Below are positions 4,287 to 10,204 of a stretch of DNA of 10,204 nt, one piece after another. The position numbers and the translations under genes are program-made. Source of the DNA: DAOTUB01 sp034437455. Its GTDB lineage: Bacteria > Chloroflexota > Anaerolineae > B4-G1. Numbering within the stretch: the stretch's first letter is position 1; each line of letters starts with the position of its first letter. Where the stretch lies: assembly GCA_034437455.1 (NCBI GenBank), contig DAOTUB010000055.1, positions 1-10,204 of the forward strand, read 5' to 3'. The notes beneath the pieces were generated by a model. The model worked only from the letters and a program-made list of their open reading frames with translations, was not told where the DNA came from and did no database searches.

Positions 4287-6508
4287 GGAGTTGTCTCACC
4301 TTTCAACGCCCGGCGGATTACGCGCGCCAACGCCTCCATTTCAAAGGGCTTGTGGATCACATCCAGAAAACCCGCTCTCCGCAACGCCTCCGTGACTGCC
4401 TCCCGCGAGTAGCCAGTGATCCCCAGCGCTCCCAAGCTCGGGTCTTTCTTCCGCAGTTCTCTCACCAATTCCTCGCCCCCCATCTCGGGCATCACCATAT
4501 CTGTGATGACTAGATCCACCTGCCGCCGAGGCGGCCCATCCGACCAGCGCGGGGACTGACATAGCGCCAGCGCCTCGCGCCCATTCGCCGCTGTCAGAAC
4601 CCGGTAGCCCAGCGATTCCAACATCTCTCGCTCCGCTTCCCGCAGCGCCTCTTCATCCTCCACCAGCAGGATTGTCTCTCCCTGGCCCCTTGGTGTGGGG
4701 ACGCGTTCCCTGACATCTGCTTCTTCCGGTCGCTGCTCATAGGCCGGGAGATAGATGTGGAAAGTTGTTCCCTCCCCTAACTCCGTCTCCACTTCAATAT
4801 GACCCTGGTGCTGCCGGATGATACCATAGACCTGTGCCAGCCCCAATCCCGTTCCTCTGCCTACATCCTTGGTGGTGAAGAACGGCTCGAATAAGTGTTC
4901 TTGTACTTCCCCCGTCATTCCTGTCCCCGTGTCCGAGACGATCAGATGGACCCAATTCCCAGGGGCCATACCCGTCACCGGCGGCGCCCCGCCAGATTTG
5001 ACCTCTACCCCGGAAAGTGAAAAGTGCAGGGCGCCGCCTTCGGGCATGGCATCGCGAGCGTTCAGCGTTAGGTTGATCAGCACCTGTTGGATACGCCCCG
5101 GATCTGCCTTCACGGTGTAGGCGCCCGGCTCCATGTTCTGCGCATCCAGCGTAAGATAAATGTGCTCTGGAATGGTACGTGCCAGCACGTCGAGCACCTC
5201 CTTGACGAGGACAACCAGATCCAATGACCGCGGCTTGATCATCGCGCGGCTACTGAAGTCGAGCATCTGCTGCACCAGGTCAGTCGCCTTGTAGGATTCA
5301 TCCACGATGGTCTGGAGATTATGTGCCAAGTCCGGTGACAACTTTCGATTGCGCAAGGGTAACTGGGCATAGAGGATGATGGTAGAAAGTAAATTACGGA
5401 AGTCGTGGGCAATACCAGCAGCCAATTGCCCCACAGCAGCCAGCCTTTCCTGCTGCCGCAATTGCTGCTCTATCTCCTTGCGCTCGGTGATGTCGGTGCT
5501 TATGCCCACCATGCCCATCGGTTCACCACGTTCGTCATATATCAACTGGGTTCGGCTATCAAGGATGATCTTTTGACCGTCCTCGGGGATATTGACCACC
5601 TCCCCACGCCATTGCCCTTCGGACAGAGTTTTTTCGATGATCTCTTGTTGCATCGCGCCGCGATCAGGATCCTCGCCATACTCCTCAACGTGTTGTCCAA
5701 TGAGTTCATCAGCCGTCTTCCCAAAGGCCCGGCATTCTGCTTTGTTCACATAGGTGATTCGGCCTTCCAGATCCGTAGCAGTCACCATGTCATGGATCTG
5801 ATCCAGAAGCATCGACTGGAATGATAATCGTTCCTCTGCCTGCTTGCGCTCTGCGATCCGCAGCTCGAGGGTCTCGGCCTGATCGCGCAGCATATTCACG
5901 GCCGATCCGAGGACAACGAGAATAATGCCGGTGCACGTCAGCCAGGAGATGATAGAAAACAAAGCCTGACCGGGCCGATTCTGGGCTCGTTCCATCAGGG
6001 TCGGCAGGTATCCTCCCAGCCAAAGGAGGTGCGCGCTCATAAAGACCACAGAGGCAGCAACAGTCCAGGCCATCCAGGCGCGGCGTTGATTCAGCAAGAC
6101 AATCGCCAGAACGACAACCATAAAGAGCCCAAAAGAACCTGCAATGTCGGTCGATGGCTCTCCCCGTAGGTATAGCTGTGTAGCGGCGCCGGCCCAGAGA
6201 AAGCTCAGCACTATCCAAGCTGCCAGCCGAACGTGGCCTGATCGCACGAGCCATAATGTGAATCCACCTGTAAGCACCACCGCTATGTCCATCACGATGT
6301 CAGTCCAGGGTGCGGGGGGAAGAGAAGGAACAACCAAGGTTATCGTCAACTGTGTCACCAGGAAAAACATTCCTACAGCCGTGATGATCGACCCCGTGGC
6401 TATCAATAGATGGACGCGATGCACTTCTTCCCCTGAGACATCCGGCGACAGAATACCGATCAACCATTCCAACCCCGTTTGTGTTTGGAGAACCTGTTTC
6501 CTTTCCAT
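4268..6508 (-). CDS. Membrane-bound hybrid sensor histidine kinase
   Basis: This intact 746-residue kinase starts at ATG 6508 behind GAGG. Residues about 36-206 form some six hydrophobic helices of an uncharacterised membrane sensor. A short coiled coil (207-228, ending ERKQAEERL) leads to a PAS domain (about 229-343, closing with the typical DITERKEIE). The HisKA dimerisation domain has its phospho-acceptor His368 in AAGIAHDFRN. The ATPase domain shows the N box around Asn483 (LTLNARDAM), G1 DTGTGM (526-531) and G2 GTGLGL (552-557). A C-terminal receiver (about 612-735) has acidic residues VEDEE, phospho-acceptor Asp670 (ITDMVMP), Thr698 and Lys720 (HKPF). Signal sensing should lead to His-to-Asp phosphotransfer within the protein and then to an unseen partner. 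No response regulator is encoded nearby, so it is an orphan. The last eight or so codons come from transposase DNA and replace the original end. Confidence 0.95.
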   Translation of the reverse strand: MERKQVLQTQTGLEWLIGILSPDVSGEEVHRVHLLIATGSIITAVGMFFLVTQLTITLVVPSLPPAPWTDIVMDIAVVLTGGFTLWLVRSGHVRLAAWIVLSFLWAGAATQLYLRGEPSTDIAGSFGLFMVVVLAIVLLNQRRAWMAWTVAASVVFMSAHLLWLGGYLPTLMERAQNRPGQALFSIISWLTCTGIILVVLGSAVNMLRDQAETLELRIAERKQAEERLSFQSMLLDQIHDMVTATDLEGRITYVNKAECRAFGKTADELIGQHVEEYGEDPDRGAMQQEIIEKTLSEGQWRGEVVNIPEDGQKIILDSRTQLIYDERGEPMGMVGISTDITERKEIEQQLRQQERLAAVGQLAAGIAHDFRNLLSTIILYAQLPLRNRKLSPDLAHNLQTIVDESYKATDLVQQMLDFSSRAMIKPRSLDLVVLVKEVLDVLARTIPEHIYLTLDAQNMEPGAYTVKADPGRIQQVLINLTLNARDAMPEGGALHFSLSGVEVKSGGAPPVTGMAPGNWVHLIVSDTGTGMTGEVQEHLFEPFFTTKDVGRGTGLGLAQVYGIIRQHQGHIEVETELGEGTTFHIYLPAYEQRPEEADVRERVPTPRGQGETILLVEDEEALREAEREMLESLGYRVLTAANGREALALCQSPRWSDGPPRRQVDLVITDMVMPEMGGEELVRELRKKDPSLGALGITGYSREAVTEALRRAGFLDVIHKPFEMEALARVIRRALKGETTPNELSR

Positions 6509-6529
6509 AATTCCTCTGTTATCTACCCT

Positions 6530-6558
6530 CTAAGAGCCCATCAAGGGCCGTGAGTCAA
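6530..6558 (-). promoter_or_regulatory. Candidate promoter for the histidine kinase
   Basis: On the minus strand, TTGACT (6553-6558) resembles a sigma-70 -35 box at five of six bases. A 17-base spacer separates it from TCTTAG (6530-6535), a poor -10 box with three of six matches. The implied start lies about 15 bases before the kinase ATG, close to the ribosome binding site, so this is tentative. Confidence 0.25.
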
Positions 6559-6659
6559 CTTAAATTGTGGAAAAGTCCACGTGAACTGGATGCTAATGCG
6601 TGCTGGAATGTCCAAGGAGACCTGCGGAGCAAGGTTATCACCAGCAGGAAATCAATCAA

Positions 6660-7169
6660 CTACGTCTTTTCCGCATGACCCTCGCCAAATGCCAGCGCCA
6701 TCGCGCGGTCAGTGACGGTGTCGTAAGTCAGAGTCAGCGCGGCGCGATAGGCCTCCAGACGCTTGGAAAACGAGGGTTCTCCAAGGCGCTTCAAGATAGC
6801 TGCCTCCAACTCCGGCGGCATCTCGCCGCCCAGCAACTGCGCCAAGAAGAAAGCCGGAGCGCCAAGTGCGTCGATGGCTTGCTCCCACTGTGCGTCGCTC
6901 AGCGCGTCGATCTTGATGCGCACTTTGTAGCGCGTGCGTCGGGAGCCCTGTACCTAGGGCCGTGACCAGCCCCGGCTGCAGGTCGATGTTCATCACCTGC
7001 CCCTTGCGGACGTACGTGCGCCCGCGCCCCAGGCGCGCTCGATTGCCGAAGGACTCCAGCACTGCGACCACCAATGCTCGCCGAACTGCCCGCGCTTGGT
7101 GCGGGCCTTGATGCCGTCCTCGACCGGGATCGGCTTGGACGGTGGATAGCCCCAATAATTTCTATCCAT
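6660..7169 (-). pseudogene. SWIM zinc-finger family protein, frameshifted and lacking its SWIM motif
   Basis: From ATG 7169, behind GGAGGA, the first frame gives MDRNYWGYPPSKPIPVEDGI, then KARTKRGQFGEHWWS. A disruption near 7065 leads to a second frame, AVLESFGNRARLGRGRTYVR, then KGQVMNIDLQPGLVTAL. A shift near 6955 leads to a third, VQGSRRTRYKVRIKID, then LSDAQWEQAIDALG and GGEMPPELEAA. Joined, this follows the N-terminal region of SWIM-domain proteins (GIKA...RGxFG..WW, VLExFG..ARLxRGRxYxRxGQV, VxGSRxxxYxVRIxI, GEMPxxLE). That family next needs the zinc-binding CxC...CxH SWIM motif. Here the sequence after about 6798 (LGEPSFSKRLEAYRAAL onward to HAEKT) is unlike the family and contains no cysteines. 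Function of the family is poorly known, with nucleic-acid or protein binding suspected. It follows the GH3 gene on the same strand, but there is no sign of shared function. Confidence 0.75.
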
Positions 7170-7220
7170 ATCTCCTCCAGCCTATCTTAACGATGGCAAG
7201 CTCCCTCCGACGAATAAACA

Positions 7221-7260
7221 GTGCGTTTACCGTGACGCACGTTACGCTGGGTCATAACGT
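7221..7260. repeat. Two back-to-back inverted repeats
   Basis: GTGCGT (7221-7226) pairs with ACGCAC (7235-7240) around an 8-base loop. ACGTTA (7239-7244) pairs with TAACGT (7255-7260) around a 10-base loop. The two share bases 7239-7240. They sit between the end of the GH3 gene and the SWIM start, both on the minus strand. They could form alternative hairpins in an RNA from the GH3 gene, or be protein binding sites. There is no T-tract after either. Confidence 0.4.
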
Positions 7261-7275
7261 TGGCGGATTGACCCC

Positions 7276-7287
7276 GCGCCTCGGCGC
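7276..7287. other. GC-rich dyad at the GH3 stop codon
   Basis: GCGCCTCGGCGC is a perfect 5-bp inverted repeat with a 2-base centre, touching the GH3 stop. As RNA it would be a short GC hairpin. On the minus strand, the direction of GH3 transcription, no T-run follows, so it is weak as an intrinsic terminator. Confidence 0.3.
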
Positions 7288-9674
7288 TATTTTCCACCTT
7301 TGAACAAGTGGCCGTTGATCAACCGGAGCAACGTCTCGAGTCTCGGTAGGTTCAGGGGACCACCAAACATCAGCATAGTGCGTAAGGGCATCTCCTGAAC
7401 GAAGACGCGCATCATGGCGCTCGTGGGGGTGACCTCATCGTCTTTAATCATCTTTTTGACCTGGCTAAGTATCAATTTGTAGAGCAGCCGGGCAATGAAC
7501 GAGTCGCTCATCTCACAGATGGGGGTATTGAGCGTGTATTCGCCTTTCTTTGGCTTGACTTTAGCCGGGATAGGATGCCCAAGCAGAGCCTCAAAGTCGG
7601 CCTGGGTAAAGCGGTGATCTTTGGACAGGCCATAGTAGGCGGCGAGTTTTACTCTGTTTACGGGCGATGCGGCGCCGCGCGCGTCTGCGAGATGCAGGGA
7701 GGCTTTCAGGCGGATATCCCGCGCGGAAGCGCCGACCAAGATCTCGAAATCGCCCGCTTCCACGACCCAATCCTCGTTGCCCACATCATAGAAAGCAAAG
7801 GCGCGCTGGCCCAGCGTCAGGGTGACCTCGGTTTCTTCGCCAGGCTCTAATGCGACTTTGGCGAAACCTTTGAGCTCCTTGTCGGGGCGGAAGACAGTGG
7901 ACTGCACGTCGCGCACGTAGAGTTGGACTATCTCTTGGCCTGCCATCGCTCCCGTGTTCTTGACTTTGAACGTGACGATCACCACATCATCTGACTGGGC
8001 GACCTTGAGGTTGCGATACCAAAAGGTGGTGTAGCTCAATCCGTGCCCAAAGGGGAAAAGTACGTCGACTTTGGCGGTATCGTAATAGCGATAGCCGACG
8101 TAAATACCCTCGCGGTATTCAACCATGGCCGGGCCGCCGGGATAGGGCTGTGCCGGGGTCTCTGATAGTTCGAGCGGGAAGGTTTCAGCCAGTTTGCCAC
8201 TGGGATTGACCCTGCCCATCAGGATATCTGCCAGCGCACCCGCGCCCGCCTGCCCGCCGAGATACCCTTCCAAGATGCCGGGGACCTCGTCAGCCCAGGG
8301 CATTTCGACTGGCGAGCCATTGCTCAACACCACGAGCACTTTCTCGTATGCGGCAGCGAGGCGCTGGATGAGCGCATTGTGCCCGGCAGGGAGGTTCATG
8401 TGCGAGCGATCAATGCCTTCGACTTCATACATATCGGTCAACCCGGCGCAGATGACGACGACATCGGCTTGGTGGGCGGCAGTGAGGGCTTCCTGGATCA
8501 ACATCTCATCCGCAGCATCACCTTTTTCGGTATAGCCAGGGGCATAAATGATATGGGTTCCACCGACCAGCTTTGCCAGCTCATCGTAGAGATTATCGAG
8601 GCGGGTGGGCGTTATCAATGAGCTGCCTGCCCCCTGATAACGCGGGTATTTGGCAAAACGACCGATCAAGGCGATCCTGGCATGCGCCTGTATAGGTAAA
8701 AGGCCGCCATCGTTCTTGAGCAAGACCGCGCCTTCGCCAGCCACACGCCGCGCCAGGGCATGATGTTCCCGCGGGTCGTAAGAGAAATCCTGTGCGAGAG
8801 TAGTCTCAGACTTGAAAATCAAGGTCAGGATACGCTCAACGGCGCGATCCAAAACGGTTTCAGCCAGTTCGCCGGAGCGAACTGCGACGACGATTTTGGC
8901 ATCATTGCCGTTGGCCGTCCCGGGCATTTCCAACTCGACCCCTGCCTGCAAAGCCGTCACGCGCTCGTTCATAGCGCCCCAGTCGGTCACGACCAGCCCC
9001 TCGTGTCCCCATTCTTCCTTCAGGATGTCATTCATCAGAACCTTGTGGTCACTGGCGTAGACGCCGTTGATGCGGTTATAGGCGCACATCACCGTCCAGG
9101 GCTGAGCTCCTTTGACAGCCATCTCAAAACCAGTCAGGTATATCTCGCGCAGGGTGCGCTCATCCACAATCGTGTCAATCGTCATGCGGCGGAATTCCTG
9201 ATTGTTCGCCGCATAGTGTTTTATGGATGTGCCCACGCCCTGGCTTTGCACGCCGCGGATGTAGCTCTTTGCAATCTCTCCGGTCAGATAGGGGTCTTCG
9301 GAGAAATACTCAAAGTTGCGACCGCACAGGGGAGAACGCTTGATGTTCACACCGGGACCTAAAATCACGCTCACCTTTTCCTGGCGACATTCCTCTCCCA
9401 ATGCCCTGCCCACCTGGTGGACCAGGTCACGGTTCCAGGTCGCCGCCAGGGCAGAGGCGGTTGGGAAGCAAGTTGCCGGGAAACTTGCAGTTAGGTTAAT
9501 TTCCTGCTGATCTGCATCCTCTATCTGTTTACGCAGCCCATGGGGGCCGTCAGTGATCATGATGGAGGGTATGCCTAAACGTTCGACGCCCTTCAGTCGC
9601 CAAAAGTCCAGCCCGGAGCAAAGAGAGGCTTTTTCTTCCAGGGTCATTTGACGAACGACATCTTTGCTTTCCAT
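7287..9674 (-). CDS. Glycoside hydrolase family 3 beta-glycosidase (beta-glucosidase-like)
   Basis: This intact 795-residue enzyme starts at ATG 9674, seven bases after AGGAG. It has no signal peptide, so it probably acts in the cytoplasm on imported or phosphorolysed oligosaccharides, releasing sugars from the non-reducing end by a retaining mechanism. The N-terminal barrel carries the GH3 landmarks TDGPHGLRK (41-49), GRNFEYFSEDP (118-128), KHYAANNQE (152-160) and VVTDWGA (228-234), where Asp231 should be the nucleophile. The second domain holds EVEGIDR (417-423) and NGSPVEMPW (452-460), with Glu457 the likely acid/base, then PSGKLAETFP and FGHGLSYT. A fibronectin-III-like domain spans about 575-655 (QEIVQLYVRD, ELKGFAKVALEPGE). 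Residues about 665-795 form an extra C-terminal tail. Glucose specificity is inferred only from the family, which also includes xylosidases and others. No sugar transporter or LacI-type regulator is adjacent. Confidence 0.97.
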   Translation of the reverse strand: MESKDVVRQMTLEEKASLCSGLDFWRLKGVERLGIPSIMITDGPHGLRKQIEDADQQEINLTASFPATCFPTASALAATWNRDLVHQVGRALGEECRQEKVSVILGPGVNIKRSPLCGRNFEYFSEDPYLTGEIAKSYIRGVQSQGVGTSIKHYAANNQEFRRMTIDTIVDERTLREIYLTGFEMAVKGAQPWTVMCAYNRINGVYASDHKVLMNDILKEEWGHEGLVVTDWGAMNERVTALQAGVELEMPGTANGNDAKIVVAVRSGELAETVLDRAVERILTLIFKSETTLAQDFSYDPREHHALARRVAGEGAVLLKNDGGLLPIQAHARIALIGRFAKYPRYQGAGSSLITPTRLDNLYDELAKLVGGTHIIYAPGYTEKGDAADEMLIQEALTAAHQADVVVICAGLTDMYEVEGIDRSHMNLPAGHNALIQRLAAAYEKVLVVLSNGSPVEMPWADEVPGILEGYLGGQAGAGALADILMGRVNPSGKLAETFPLELSETPAQPYPGGPAMVEYREGIYVGYRYYDTAKVDVLFPFGHGLSYTTFWYRNLKVAQSDDVVIVTFKVKNTGAMAGQEIVQLYVRDVQSTVFRPDKELKGFAKVALEPGEETEVTLTLGQRAFAFYDVGNEDWVVEAGDFEILVGASARDIRLKASLHLADARGAASPVNRVKLAAYYGLSKDHRFTQADFEALLGHPIPAKVKPKKGEYTLNTPICEMSDSFIARLLYKLILSQVKKMIKDDEVTPTSAMMRVFVQEMPLRTMLMFGGPLNLPRLETLLRLINGHLFKGGK

Positions 9675-9928
9675 TTATCTTCTCCTAACCTGGCAGAGCC
9701 AGATCCAAAAAGGAACCGTTGACCGCCAAATCCTTGCTTGCTGTGCAAAGATTCTATTGGTTAGGCCCTATTTCAACTACTCGGCATTGCTGTTTGACTT
9801 ATCGACAAAGTTTTATCGATGTTGACCCTGTAAGGGCCTACTACGAGACGGCTAACGAATCCCTCCTCCAAAGTGTCCCCGCTCCCCCACCCAATGTCAA
9901 ACCCCGCCTGCGCCAAAGGGTCTGCCCC
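9675..9928. other. Intergenic region upstream of the GH3 gene
   Basis: This stretch holds the GH3 ribosome binding site (AGGAG just beyond 9674) and presumably its promoter. A TAGAAT -10-like box (9751-9756, minus strand) has a TTGAAA (9771-9776) upstream, but the 14-base spacing is too short to trust. The TA-flanked inverted repeat at 9762-9840 lies here. I see no gene. Confidence 0.5.
9762..9840. repeat. TA-flanked inverted repeat, possible miniature mobile element
   Basis: TAGGCCCT (9762-9769) and AGGGCCTA (9833-9840) are perfect reverse complements 63 bases apart, and a weaker TCAAC similarity follows inside each end. The 79-bp unit begins and ends with TA, as expected for miniature elements of IS630/mariner type that duplicate TA. 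It contains no gene. Eight-base arms are short, and chance or a regulatory dyad is possible. Confidence 0.3.
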
Positions 9929-10204
9929 CGTCTCAATCCCCCGTCTCTCATCCAAGGAAAACGAAGGGAACACCGGCCAAGCAATGGCAATCAACAGCGT
10001 GCTCCCACCGGTGTAGAGCAACGCGGGGCAGCAGTGAAGGAAACACCGGTGAAAACATCGGTGACACGCCAATGGCAGAAACACCGCAACCTCACCGCCT
10101 GCCTGTGCCTTGGCAGACAGGAATTTGCACAGTCGGCTGCGGGGTGGCGGCGGGCGCGAGGGAGTGAGCAAGCGGCGTGTGGAAACAACAGTGGAAACAG
10201 CGGT
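9929..10204. repeat. Right-hand copy of the dispersed repeat
   Basis: This is the most complete copy. Positions 9929-10110 align with 174-356 and 10070-10204 with 18-130, all in the same orientation. It carries tandem 12-bp motifs at 10039-10062 and 10181-10204, and the shared GCCTTGGCAGACAG at 10107-10120. It probably continues past the window edge. The element has no terminal inverted repeats that I can see and no plausible protein. Confidence 0.85.
10181..10204. repeat. Tandem 12-bp motif at the window edge
   Basis: GGAAACAACAGT (10181-10192) is followed directly by GGAAACAGCGGT (10193-10204), two units of the GGAAACANCGGT motif. A similar pair, GGAAACACCGGT then GAAAACATCGGT, occupies 10039-10062. 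The array may continue beyond the window. Confidence 0.7.

Noticed and set aside
6567..6580. GTGGA-AAAG-TCCAC hairpin upstream of the kinase
   Set aside because: A five-base stem without a T-tract or conserved context is common by chance. I cannot assign it a role.
7276..7287. Intrinsic terminator for the GH3 gene
   Set aside because: The hairpin centre is only two bases and no T-run follows on the minus strand. TATTTT follows on the plus strand, but no plus-strand gene ends there.
8760..9362. 200-codon open frame antisense to the GH3 gene
   Set aside because: It is a shadow of a well-supported GH3 coding region with no recognisable motif.
9738..9748. TTGCTGTGCAA as a LacI-type operator for the GH3 gene
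   Set aside because: The arms are only four bases, the centre is not the usual CG, and no LacI-type regulator is present.
9773..10171. 132-codon minus-strand open frame at the right end
   Set aside because: It is mostly repeat DNA. A similar peptide (LSAKAQAGGEVAVFLPL) appears in the left copy only because the DNA is repeated. No ribosome binding site or domain.

Overview
The window reads as accessory DNA from a bacterium of moderately high G+C. Three long genes are intact; the rest is broken gene remnants and repeats. The mix of families (SWIM zinc-finger protein, phage-type HNH nuclease, SpoIIE-type phosphatase, multi-domain hybrid kinase, cytoplasmic-type GH3 enzyme with a long C-terminal extension) would suit an environmental Chloroflexota or similar lineage. 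That is an inference from protein style; no rRNA or housekeeping marker is present to confirm it.

Layout from left to right. Positions 1-430 hold two partial copies of a dispersed repeat, also seen in the same orientation at 9929-10204, so the ~10 kb between is bracketed by direct repeats. Positions 431-1642 on the minus strand hold a decayed four-gene cassette, in transcription order: a helix-turn-helix regulator, an HNH endonuclease, a small protein with one hydrophobic segment, and the first 16 codons of a cytosine-5 DNA methyltransferase cut off where the repeat begins. The first three carry frameshifts, but tight spacing, a good ribosome binding site and an ATGA overlap still show the operon. 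This looks like a dead restriction-modification-like or phage-derived nuclease/methylase module and is the most interesting part of the window.

Positions 1921-2751 on the plus strand hold unrelated remnants: a TPR unit, the C-terminal half of a SpoIIE/PP2C phosphatase (internal stop plus frameshift), and a 47-codon piece of a MATE transporter whose stop overlaps the start of an intact MFS transporter (2748-4007). Convergent to it on the minus strand are an IS4-type transposase fragment (4008-4286), an intact membrane-bound hybrid sensor histidine kinase (4268-6508) whose last codons come from the transposase DNA, a frameshifted SWIM-family protein (6660-7169) and an intact GH3 beta-glycosidase (7287-9674).

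The three intact genes do not form an obvious pathway. The GH3 enzyme probably hydrolyses imported oligosaccharides in the cytoplasm, the MFS protein exports or imports an unknown small molecule, and the kinase is an orphan with its own receiver domain. Over about 5.9 kb these genes show no disruption, while about 2 kb of remnants hold at least seven, which argues for real gene decay rather than poor sequence quality.
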